Assembly: GCA_963849105.1 (NCBI GenBank)
Contig: CAWKGD010000002.1
Coordinates: 1 to 64,000 of the forward strand
Direction of reading: 5' to 3'
Source: CAVRXQ01 sp963849105
Lineage (GTDB): Bacteria; Actinomycetota; Acidimicrobiia; Acidimicrobiales; Bog-793
Length of the DNA stretch: 64,000 nt
Both the position numbers and the translations under genes were made by a program. The notes below the pieces were generated by a model. It saw nothing but the letters and a program-made list of their open reading frames with translations, was not told the DNA's origin and did no database searches. Below, piece after piece: positions 16,902-24,094 of this stretch. Within the stretch, counting starts at the first letter, position 1. Every line of letters starts with the position of its first letter.

Positions 16902-18074
16902 GTGAGCGACGAACTCGATCTCGAGCAATTCCACCTCAGCGACTATCAGTCACGCCAATGCGAGAAGTGGGCGCGCGACGCGCCCGAGAAGATCCCACTG
17001 TGGGTTGCCGACATGGACTTTCCGATCGCCGCGCCGATTCGTCGCGCCCTCGAAGATGTGATCGAGCACAGCGACCTCGGCTATCCGCGCCCAGCATTGG
17101 AAAAACGCTTGATCAGCGCCTTCGCCAGGTGGTCGAAGACCCGTTACGGCCTCGAGGTCGATCCGGAGCTCACCGTCGTTGCGACCGACGTCATCCAAGC
17201 GCTCTTCTTCGCCATCGTCACCTTGACCGAACCCGGCGACGGCATCCTCGACCTCACTCCGGCCTACCCGCCGTACTTCGCCGCCCACGAACAGACCGGA
17301 CGGCGGATGGTCGCCCACGACCTGGCGCTCGTCGACGGTGTCTACCGCTTCGACGTCGAGGCGGTCCGCGCCCTCGTGCGCACAGAGCGACCGCGGATGA
17401 TGCTGCTCTGCAACCCGCACAACCCGACGGGCCGGGTGTTCGACCGCGTCGAACTGACCGAGCTCGCGACGATCGCCGAAGAGTTCGACCTTGTCATCGT
17501 TTCCGACGAGGTCCATAGCGACCTCGTCTACCCGGGGGCGACCCACGTGCCGATCGCGACGCTCGGCGCTGACGTCGCGCGGCGCACGATCACCCTCAAC
17601 TCGGCGAGCAAGACCTTCAACCTCGCCGGGTTGCGCTGCGCGGTCGCGGCGTGCGGCTCGCCGCGGCTCGCCGAGCGGATCACCTCGATCCCTCGTCGCC
17701 AGCGGGGCAGCATCAACAACTTGGGCATGCTCGCCGCTCTCGCCGGCTGGGAAGAGGGCGGTCCGTGGCTCGATGCGGTGCTCGCGTACCTGGAGCGCCA
17801 CCGCGACTGGCTCTTCGAGGCGTTTTCGGATGTTCCGGGCGTCTCGATGGCGAAACCGCAGGCGACGTACCTCGCCTGGCTCGATCTCCGTAGCTCGGGT
17901 CTCGGCGACGACCCGGCCGCCGCCTTTTCAGAACACGCCGGCGTCACGCTCCTGCCCGGCCCGGACTTCGGTGATGCCGGCAGGGGATACGCCCGGCTGA
18001 ACTTCGCAACGACGTCTGAGGTGCTCGGGGTCGGCGTCGAACGCCTCCGCACCTTCTTGTCGGCGCGCCGTTGA
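16902..18074 (+). CDS. MalY/PatB family PLP-dependent cystathionine beta-lyase / aminotransferase
   Basis: 390 residues of PLP fold-type I. The N-terminal IPLWVADMDFPIAAPIRRAL is the MalY/PatB hallmark; CNPHNPTGRVFD and VIVSDEVHSDLVYPG are the cofactor-binding segments; Lys237 in NSASKTFNLAGLR binds PLP. The family cleaves cystathionine or other cysteine S-conjugates to pyruvate, ammonia and a thiol. GTG 16902 is preferred: the frame opens at 16845, but that part overlaps the previous gene and is not conserved in type. It follows the aldehyde dehydrogenase on the same strand and may share its transcript. Specificity is uncertain. Confidence 0.85.
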   Translation: MSDELDLEQFHLSDYQSRQCEKWARDAPEKIPLWVADMDFPIAAPIRRALEDVIEHSDLGYPRPALEKRLISAFARWSKTRYGLEVDPELTVVATDVIQALFFAIVTLTEPGDGILDLTPAYPPYFAAHEQTGRRMVAHDLALVDGVYRFDVEAVRALVRTERPRMMLLCNPHNPTGRVFDRVELTELATIAEEFDLVIVSDEVHSDLVYPGATHVPIATLGADVARRTITLNSASKTFNLAGLRCAVAACGSPRLAERITSIPRRQRGSINNLGMLAALAGWEEGGPWLDAVLAYLERHRDWLFEAFSDVPGVSMAKPQATYLAWLDLRSSGLGDDPAAAFSEHAGVTLLPGPDFGDAGRGYARLNFATTSEVLGVGVERLRTFLSARR

Positions 18075-18143
18075 CTTCTCGACCCGGCCCCGAGAACGGG
18101 AAAGGCCAAGTAGGGTGCGCGCGTCGCGGCGACTGGGGAGCGG

Positions 18144-18620
18144 GTGGGACAACTCGAATCAGGTGACAAGGCGCCGGTCTTCTCTTTGCCAACGGACGAT
18201 GGCGCGAAGGTCGCGCTGAGCGACTACCGCGGAAAGCGTGTGGTCGTCTACTTCTATCCAGCCGACGACACGCCGGGTTGCACGAAGGAGGCGTGCCAGT
18301 TCAGTGACCTCCTGGACGACTACGCGGCGTTGGGCGTCGACGTCATCGGCATCTCGCCGGATCCGGCGGACTCGCACCAAGAATTTCGCGCGAAGTACGG
18401 CTTGAAGATCCACCTCGCCTCTGATCCGTCGCACGCGACGATGGAGCGCTATGGCGCCTGGGGCGAAAAGACGCTGTACGGCAGGAAGTCGGTCGGCGTG
18501 ATCCGCTCGACGTTCCTTGTCGGGCCGGACGGCCGGATCGAACGCGCCTGGCACCACGTGCGCGCCGATGGCCATGCACAAAAGGTTCTCGAGGCGTTGG
18601 GGACGGACCATGCCACCTGA
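18144..18620 (+). CDS. bcp: Thioredoxin-dependent peroxiredoxin, Bcp/PrxQ type
   Basis: 158 residues. Peroxidatic Cys46 and resolving Cys51 are in DDTPGCTKEACQF, the five-residue spacing of the Bcp/PrxQ class. VVVYFYPADDTPGC and STFLVGPDGRI are standard peroxiredoxin segments. It reduces hydroperoxides with thioredoxin as donor in the cytoplasm. GTG 18144. Its last 11 bases overlap the start of the FrhB-like gene, so the two are translationally linked. Confidence 0.95.
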   Translation: MGQLESGDKAPVFSLPTDDGAKVALSDYRGKRVVVYFYPADDTPGCTKEACQFSDLLDDYAALGVDVIGISPDPADSHQEFRAKYGLKIHLASDPSHATMERYGAWGEKTLYGRKSVGVIRSTFLVGPDGRIERAWHHVRADGHAQKVLEALGTDHAT

Positions 18621-19737
18621 AAAGCCGCAGTGGAAGGAACTCTTCGCCGAAGTCGTGACGTCGGGACTGTGCACCGGGTGCGCGTCGTGCGTCGTCGCCT
18701 GCCCATACGACGTCTTGGGCTACGACGCGGATGGCGGTCGCTACCGCCCCTTCCACGTCGACGAGGAGGGCGGCCAAGAGGACTGCACCCACGGCCAGCG
18801 CGGCTGCACGCTGTGCACGCGCGCCTGTCCGCGCTTTCGCTCCTGGGAGAGCGAGATCGACACGTACCTGTTCGGTCGCGCCCGGGAGACCGAGGAGATC
18901 GCCGGCGTCGCCAGAGAGACCCTGCTCGTGCGGACGACGGACCCGGAGATCGCCGGCGTCGGCCAAGACGGCGGTCTCGTCTCGGCGATGTTGATCTGGG
19001 CGCTCGAGCATGACGTCGCCGACGCAGCACTCGTTTCGTACCTCGAGGGCGACGGTTCGGCGTGGCGCGCCGTCCCCGGAGTCGCGCGCACCCGCGCCGA
19101 CGTGCTGCGCGCCGCCGGCTCGCGCTACACGTATTCGGCGAACCCGCTCGCGTACATGGAGGCGACCGATGTCGGTGCCGAGCGGATCGCACTCGTCGGG
19201 ATGAGCTGCCAGGCATCGGCGCCGGCGGTCATGGCGGCGCGCAAAGCGGGCAAGGTTGCGCGGCGGTTCGTGCTCACGATCGGGCTCCTGTGCTCGAAGA
19301 CGTTCAACGACTCGATCTTCGAAGAGTTCCTCGAGCCCAGCTACGGATTAAAACGCGAGGAGATCGTGAAGATGAATATCAAGGGCGCGCTGTTGATCTG
19401 GACGCGCGACGGTAACGAGCACCGAATCCCGCTCAAAGAGGCGCACGGCTGGACCCGCGAAGGGTGCAAGCAATGCCCCGACTTCGCGGCCGAGCACGCC
19501 GACATCTCTGCGGGAGGAATCGGTGTCGACAACGACTGGACGCTCACGATCGTTCGCACCGAGCGCGGTGCCGAGCTCCTCGGCCGGATGCGCGACGCCG
19601 GCGCAATCGAGGCGCGGCCGGCGTCGGACGACGAGACGGTGCTGCCGTTGCTCGCCAAGCTTTCGCGCGTGAGCCGCCGACACTGGCCCGCGGCCGCCGA
19701 CCCCGCTCCTGGTCGCATCCCCGTCACCGCCGGCTGA
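18610..19737 (+). CDS. FrhB/FdhB-type (coenzyme F420 hydrogenase/dehydrogenase beta subunit) iron-sulfur protein
   Basis: 375 residues. Two ferredoxin-type clusters lie at the N-terminus (CTGCASCVVACP at 21-32; CTLCTRACPRF near 67-77). FrhB/FdhB N- and C-terminal domains follow (SAMLIWALEHDVADAAL, YTYSANPLAYMEA, LVGMSCQASA, LLCSKTFNDSIFEEFLE, GCKQCPDFAAEHADIS). In F420-reducing hydrogenases and related enzymes this subunit carries FAD and exchanges electrons with F420. No partner hydrogenase subunit is adjacent, so it may be a stand-alone F420- or ferredoxin-linked oxidoreductase. ATG 18610 overlaps bcp by 11 bases. Its 3' end overlaps the convergent UDG gene by 14 bases. Confidence 0.88.
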   Translation: MPPEKPQWKELFAEVVTSGLCTGCASCVVACPYDVLGYDADGGRYRPFHVDEEGGQEDCTHGQRGCTLCTRACPRFRSWESEIDTYLFGRARETEEIAGVARETLLVRTTDPEIAGVGQDGGLVSAMLIWALEHDVADAALVSYLEGDGSAWRAVPGVARTRADVLRAAGSRYTYSANPLAYMEATDVGAERIALVGMSCQASAPAVMAARKAGKVARRFVLTIGLLCSKTFNDSIFEEFLEPSYGLKREEIVKMNIKGALLIWTRDGNEHRIPLKEAHGWTREGCKQCPDFAAEHADISAGGIGVDNDWTLTIVRTERGAELLGRMRDAGAIEARPASDDETVLPLLAKLSRVSRRHWPAAADPAPGRIPVTAG

Positions 19738-20527
19738 CCGGATTCTCCTGGCGCCGGGCCAGCAGCGCCTTCGTGCGGGCGAGCACCGCGTCGAACATCT
19801 CGGGCGTGAGCAAGCCGGTGAAGACATTGCGCTGACTCGGGTGGTACGAGCAGATCACCGTGACGTCACCGGTCGACTCCCCCGGCGAGACCTCCATGCC
19901 GTGGGCGAATTTCGGCCTCGGCACGCGACGTCCGGCGTCGAGTACGCGCCAGGTCGCGTCGTAGGCGAAGGACCCGAGGCAAAGCACGACGCGCTTTTCG
20001 CCCAGGAGCGAAAAGACGCGCTTCAGGTACGGAAAGCAGTTGTCGCGCTCTTCGGTGCTCGGTCGGTTGTCGGGCGGGCAACACCGCACCGCGGCGGTGA
20101 CGAAACAGTCGCCGAGCACGAGCCCGTCGTCGATCGCCGAGCTCGTCGGTTGACTGGCAAAGCCCGCCCGATTGAGCGCGGCGACGAGGAAGTCGCCGGA
20201 TCGATCACCGGTGAACATTCGACCGGTCCTATTTTCGCCGTTCGCCGCGGGCGCGAGGCCAACGACGACGAGACGCGCGCCGGGATCGCCGAAGGAGGGG
20301 ACCGGTCGCGCCCAATACGTCTCTCCGCGATGCGACGCCGGGGGAGAAGTCGCGATCTCCTCGCGCCAAGCGACGAGACGCGGGCAGCGTCGACATCGCG
20401 AAATCTCGCGCTCGAGGAGCCACAACGGGTTCTCGTCGGGGCGCGGACGCGGGATTCGTCGGGTGGACAGGGCATTAGGTTGGCAACGAGTGTCACGCGT
20501 TCGCAAACCACCTCCGTTCACGTACAT
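19724..20527 (-). CDS. Family 5 (UdgB-type) uracil-DNA glycosylase
   Basis: Up to 267 residues. The type-5 motifs are present: VVVGLAPAANGENRTGRMFTGDRSGDF (glycosylase motif A) and CSYHPSQRNVFTG (HPS...N loop). Cysteines in CRRCPRL and further Cys residues (AAVRCCPP, CLGS) fit the 4Fe-4S site of this family. It removes uracil and other deaminated bases from DNA; GC-rich actinobacteria often carry it. The start is uncertain: no ribosome site precedes ATG 20527, and a TTG at about 20428 (before WLLEREISRC) would shorten it and avoid overlap with the divergent phosphatase gene, which starts at 20490. Confidence 0.88.
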   Translation of the reverse strand: MYVNGGGLRTRDTRCQPNALSTRRIPRPRPDENPLWLLEREISRCRRCPRLVAWREEIATSPPASHRGETYWARPVPSFGDPGARLVVVGLAPAANGENRTGRMFTGDRSGDFLVAALNRAGFASQPTSSAIDDGLVLGDCFVTAAVRCCPPDNRPSTEERDNCFPYLKRVFSLLGEKRVVLCLGSFAYDATWRVLDAGRRVPRPKFAHGMEVSPGESTGDVTVICSYHPSQRNVFTGLLTPEMFDAVLARTKALLARRQENPVSRR

Positions 20528-21197
20528 CTGTTATGTCCGTCATGGAACGACCCCGACGACGGGCAAGGTGCTGCCCGGGCGCGCGCCCGGTCTGCATCTC
20601 TCGGAGCTCGGTCGCGAAGAGGCGAAAGACGCGGCCGAGCGCCTTGCTGAAGTCGGGACCGTGCGAGCGCTGTACAGCTCGCCGATGGATCGCACGCTTG
20701 AGACCGCGGAAGCGATCGGGGCGCGCATCGGACTCGTGCCGACGCTCGATGAGGCGTTGTTGGACTGCGACTGCGGCGAGTGGACCGGGGCGTCGCTCGC
20801 AGCACTGAGGAGAAAACCCGAGTGGCGCGCCGTGTCGCAGAATCCGTCGGGGTTCCGTTTCCCGAACGGCGAATCCTTTCGTGAGCTCGAAAGCCGAGTC
20901 GGCGAGGTGATCGAACGACTGACAGAAAAACACCCTGGTGAGGTCGTCGTCGCAGTGACTCACGCCGATCCCATCAAGGTCGCCGTCGCGCGGGCGCTCG
21001 GCAGCCCCTTCGACCTGTTCGATCGCGCCGCGATCCGCCCGGCGTCGACGACCGTGATCGCCTACGGCCCCGGCGCGCCGAGCGTGCTCACCATCAACAC
21101 CTTCGGCCCCCTCGGCCGAATCGGCGTGCCCTCCCTCGACAGCTCGGCGCGTGCAAATGCGCATCGAGCAGCAGGCGCACGCCCGCAGACGAGGTGA
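20490..21197 (+). CDS. Histidine phosphatase family protein (MSMEG_4193-type putative phosphomutase)
   Basis: 235 residues. The RHG motif (YVRHGTTPTTGKVLPGR) with the phospho-accepting His lies near residue 18; CDCGEWTGASL and VVAVTHADPIKVAVARALG (second catalytic His) complete the phosphatase core. It heads the actinobacterial trio phosphatase-DUF3090-SCO1664. In mycobacteria the equivalent genes lie close to mshC of mycothiol synthesis; that link is knowledge of the family, not seen here. GTG 20490 is in frame, with AGGTTGG upstream. Stop and next start overlap as GTGA. Confidence 0.88.
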   Translation: MSRVRKPPPFTYICYVRHGTTPTTGKVLPGRAPGLHLSELGREEAKDAAERLAEVGTVRALYSSPMDRTLETAEAIGARIGLVPTLDEALLDCDCGEWTGASLAALRRKPEWRAVSQNPSGFRFPNGESFRELESRVGEVIERLTEKHPGEVVVAVTHADPIKVAVARALGSPFDLFDRAAIRPASTTVIAYGPGAPSVLTINTFGPLGRIGVPSLDSSARANAHRAAGARPQTR

Positions 21198-21700
21198 GCG
21201 CGGTGTTCGAGCTCGATTCGCCCTCCCGGATCACTTTTGGAGCGATCGGCCCGGTCGGCCAACGGCTCTTCGTGCTACAGGCGCGACAGGGCGCGAACCT
21301 CGTCACCTTGAAGCTCGAAAAACAACAGGTAGCGGCGATTTCGCGGAGCCTCGGTCAGATGCTCGAAGACCTGCCGCGGCCGGGACACCTCCCCGAGGAG
21401 ACGGCACTCGAAGTCGAGAGCTTCGACGAGCCCGACTTCGTCGTCGGCACGCTCGCGCTCGCGTACGACGCTGAAGACGACCGCGTCGTGATCATCACCG
21501 AGGAAGCGACCGCCGAGGACGAAGTCTCCGGTGAGACGGCGCGCATCTCGTGTACCCGCGAACAGGCGGGCGCCCTCGCTATTCGGGGAGTGCGCCTCGT
21601 CGAGGCCGGGCGGCCGGCGTGCCCGCTCTGCGGCTATCCGCTCGATCCGAGAGGCCACACGTGCCCGCGCACGAACGGCAATCGCGCCCCGCTGACCTGA
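21194..21700 (+). CDS. DUF3090 family protein
   Basis: 168 residues, matching DUF3090: FELDSPSRITFGAIGPVGQRLF at the N-terminus, GANLVTLKLEKQQVAAIS, and a C-terminal zinc-knuckle-like CPLCGYPLDPRGHTCPRTNG. Function unknown, but it is always found in the phosphatase-DUF3090-SCO1664 operon of actinobacteria. GTG 21194 overlaps the phosphatase stop; its own end overlaps the next gene by 40 bases. Confidence 0.9.
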   Translation: MSAVFELDSPSRITFGAIGPVGQRLFVLQARQGANLVTLKLEKQQVAAISRSLGQMLEDLPRPGHLPEETALEVESFDEPDFVVGTLALAYDAEDDRVVIITEEATAEDEVSGETARISCTREQAGALAIRGVRLVEAGRPACPLCGYPLDPRGHTCPRTNGNRAPLT

Positions 21701-22398
21701 GCGACGAGCAGTGGCTGGCGCTCCTCGGATCCGGGACGATCGAGGTCGAAGGGCGCATCGCCTGGAGTTCGAACGCGATCTTCCTCGTGGGACTGCGCCT
21801 CGGCGACCACGAGGGCGGGGCCGTTTACAAGCCGGGCGCGGGCGAACGCGAGCTGTGGGACTTTCCGAGGGGGCTTTACAAGCGGGAGGTCGCGGCCTTC
21901 GAGCTCGACCGCGCCATCGGCCTGCATGCGGTGCCCGCCGCGGTCGTGCGCAAGGATGCGCCGCTCGGTGAAGGATCCCTGCAGCGCTTCATCGACGCTC
22001 GTTTCGATGAGCACTACTTCTCTTTCCGCGAATCGGACGCGTATCACGGTGCCCTGCGTGCGATCGCGGCGTTCGACCTGCTTGCCAACAACGCCGATCG
22101 CAAGGGCGGCCATCTCCTCGTCGACGCGCACGACAAACTCTGGGCGATCGACAACGCGTTGACTTTTCACGCCGAACCGAAACTCCGCACAGTGATGTGG
22201 GACTTCATCGGTGACGCGATTCCGGATCGGATCGTCAAAGGCGCCGCTGAGCTCGTCGACGCGATCCCAAAACCTCTGGCGTCGCTGCTCACGGCCGACG
22301 AACAACGGGCTCTCCGCGCCCGAGCGCGAGCGGTCGTCGATGATCCGTACTTTCCCGAGCCTGACGACGAAGCACGGCTTCCGTGGCCACTCGTCTGA
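21661..22398 (+). CDS. SCO1664 family protein (PI3/4-kinase-like fold)
   Basis: 245 residues. Shows the atypical kinase fold of the SCO1664 family: GGAVYKPGAGERELWDFP (nucleotide-binding Lys), LQRFIDARFDEHYF, FDLLANNADRKGGHLL (catalytic-loop-like Asp/Asn) and LWAIDNALTFH (metal-binding Asp). Substrate unknown. GTG 21661 lies inside the 3' end of the DUF3090 gene, so translation is coupled. Third gene of a conserved actinobacterial operon; mshC, which often follows, is absent here. Confidence 0.85.
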   Translation: MPAHERQSRPADLSDEQWLALLGSGTIEVEGRIAWSSNAIFLVGLRLGDHEGGAVYKPGAGERELWDFPRGLYKREVAAFELDRAIGLHAVPAAVVRKDAPLGEGSLQRFIDARFDEHYFSFRESDAYHGALRAIAAFDLLANNADRKGGHLLVDAHDKLWAIDNALTFHAEPKLRTVMWDFIGDAIPDRIVKGAAELVDAIPKPLASLLTADEQRALRARARAVVDDPYFPEPDDEARLPWPLV

Positions 22399-22465
22399 GG
22401 CTGATTGCACATCGACACCGCGCCGCTCGATTGCTCGCAGCATGGACGTCGGTAGCTTGAAACTC

Positions 22466-22909
22466 ATGGCCGACGAACACGCGAGCACCGAATCCGAGCG
22501 CTTCGAGCTCACCGACACCGAATGGCGGGCGCGCCTTTCCGATGCCCAGTACAAGGTGTTGCGGAAGAAGGCGACGGACGTCCCTTTCACCGGCGAGTAC
22601 ACCCATCCCAGCCATCGGGGCGTCTTCCGTTGCGCTGGCTGCGGCGCGGAGCTCTTCTTGAGCGACACGCAGTTCGACTCCGGCTCGGGGTGGCCGAGTT
22701 TCACCGCACCGGTCTCATCCGACGCCGTCGAGACATGCGCCGATCGCAGCTACGGAATGGTCCGCACCGAAATCGCCTGCTCACGCTGTGGCGGACATCT
22801 CGGACACGTCTTTTCCGACGGTCCCGGCCCGACGGGCGAGCGATACTGCATCAACTCGAGCGCCCTCGCCCTCGATCCGGACGACGAAACAACGCGAAAG
22901 TCCGAGTAA
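22466..22909 (+). CDS. msrB: Peptide-methionine (R)-S-oxide reductase
   Basis: 147 residues. Zinc-binding CxxC pairs (CAGC and CSRC), the family signature SGSGWPSF and GHLGHVFSDGP, and the catalytic Cys in RYCINSSAL are present. It reduces methionine-R-sulfoxide with thioredoxin. ATG 22466 is chosen; ATG 22442 is an alternative eight codons upstream. Stand-alone, no fused MsrA. Confidence 0.95.
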   Translation: MADEHASTESERFELTDTEWRARLSDAQYKVLRKKATDVPFTGEYTHPSHRGVFRCAGCGAELFLSDTQFDSGSGWPSFTAPVSSDAVETCADRSYGMVRTEIACSRCGGHLGHVFSDGPGPTGERYCINSSALALDPDDETTRKSE

Positions 22910-22981
22910 ACGGCTCAGATATTCACGCAACTGCAACACTGCCGCGCCCAGGTTGTCGCTTCGCCGAGAGATCATGACCCT

Positions 22982-23389
22982 ATGTCATTCCCTCGTGGCC
23001 TCATGACCACCATCAGGGAGGCGCGCGCACGTGGCGAGCGCGAATCGACTGTTGGGGGGTCAGTCGTCGAGCTCGACCTCGTGACGCGCCATCCTGAACG
23101 CTTCATTGTCATCGAGTCGTGTCATTCGACCTGGCTATTCGACACCGTCGATCGCCGGTTCTGCCGAGTGCTGCGCACTTCGCTCGAACCGCCGACCGTC
23201 GCAACGGATTGGCGCGGCTACGACCGACTCGTCGTCGAAGACGACACCGATGCGTTCGTCGTCTTTTTGGACCCCTCCGGATCGCGTTTGTTGCGTTCGT
23301 GGCGCCACGGCCCACACTGCGGCCACTGCGGGCGTGACTTCACGGGCGAGCTTTCGATCGAGGATCTCCGCAGGGTCGCGCGCGCCTGA
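22982..23389 (+). CDS. Hypothetical protein with C-terminal CxxC
   Basis: 135 residues, not recognised. It starts MSFPRGLMTTIREARARGER, has a central beta-rich stretch (RFIVIESCHSTWLFDT, RRFCRVLRT) and ends with GPHCGHCGRDFTGELS, a possible metal site. ATG 22982 could be replaced by ATG 23003. A strong hairpin follows the stop. Coding status is supported by amino-acid composition and orientation with its neighbours rather than by homology. Confidence 0.55.
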   Translation: MSFPRGLMTTIREARARGERESTVGGSVVELDLVTRHPERFIVIESCHSTWLFDTVDRRFCRVLRTSLEPPTVATDWRGYDRLVVEDDTDAFVVFLDPSGSRLLRSWRHGPHCGHCGRDFTGELSIEDLRRVARA

Positions 23390-23424
23390 GCGGCGCATCT
23401 CCCCAGAATCCCGCCGCCGCGCGC

Positions 23425-23456
23425 CTCCCCCGGTGCCCGTAAGGGCACCGGGGGAG
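23425..23456 (+). terminator. Perfect 14-bp hairpin with GTAA loop (terminator-like)
   Basis: CTCCCCCGGTGCCC at 23425-23438 pairs without mismatch with GGGCACCGGGGGAG at 23443-23456 across a GTAA loop. It stands 36 bases after the hypothetical gene's stop and 37 before the Bpa start. There is no T-tract, as is usual for actinobacterial hairpin terminators. Confidence 0.6.
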
Positions 23457-23492
23457 CACCATCTCTTGGGGATCATCCGCGAGAATCGCTTC

Positions 23493-23990
23493 GTGACCGA
23501 TACCGAACCCGATGAACCTCAGCCGCTGATCATCGTCACCTCGCCCGAAGACGCGCCCGCGCTCGGAAAGCCGAACGACAACGAGTCGGTGGAGCGTCCG
23601 GCGAAGGTGATGCGGATCGGCTCGATGATCAAACAGCTCCTCGACGAAGTCGAAAAGGCGCCGCTCGACTCGGCGAGCCGCGCGCGGCTGAAGGAGATCT
23701 ATGAGCGATCGGTCGCCGAACTCGCGGACGGGCTCTCACCCGAACTCGCCGAAGAGCTCGACCGGCTGGCGCTGCCGTTCGAGTCCGACGAGCCGACCGA
23801 CGCCGAGCTGCGGATCGCACAGGCCCAACTCGTCGGCTGGCTGGAGGGGCTGTTCCACGGGATCCAGGCGGCGCTCTTCGCGCAGCAGATCGCCGCGCAG
23901 TCCCAGCTCGAAGAGATGCGTCGCCGGAGCCTGCCGGCGGCGACGAGCGACCAGTCGTCGCCACAGGAGCGCCCGGGCCCGTACCTCTGA
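23493..23990 (+). CDS. bpa: Bacterial proteasome activator family protein (Bpa/PafE)
   Basis: 165 residues. A disordered acidic N-terminus precedes a four-helix core starting at VMRIGSMIKQLLDEVEKAPLD and continuing LKEIYERSVAELADGLSPEL to LVGWLEGLFHGIQAALFAQQIAAQ, the Bpa/DUF2587 signature. The protein ends GPYL, a HbYX-like tail used to dock on and open the 20S proteasome. It implies that the organism has a proteasome, which is not in this window. GTG 23493. It is an ATP-independent activator for unfolded substrates. Confidence 0.92.
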   Translation: MTDTEPDEPQPLIIVTSPEDAPALGKPNDNESVERPAKVMRIGSMIKQLLDEVEKAPLDSASRARLKEIYERSVAELADGLSPELAEELDRLALPFESDEPTDAELRIAQAQLVGWLEGLFHGIQAALFAQQIAAQSQLEEMRRRSLPAATSDQSSPQERPGPYL

Positions 23991-24054
23991 ACGACCTCTT
24001 TCTCGCGCGGCGCCTCGCGGTAGAGTCGCCGGTGGTCGAATGACAACCCTGTAG

Positions 24055-24063
24055 TTATCCACA
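24055..24063 (+). promoter_or_regulatory. Consensus DnaA box upstream of dnaE
   Basis: TTATCCACA at 24055-24063 is a perfect match to the DnaA-box consensus TTATNCACA, 32 bases before the dnaE ATG. It is part of a larger inverted repeat, TCCACAC/GTGTGGA around ATGG (24058-24075). DnaA may regulate dnaE here; that role is inferred from position. Confidence 0.6.
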
Positions 24064-24094
24064 CATGGGTGTGGACGTCCTGTGGAGGCCCAGA

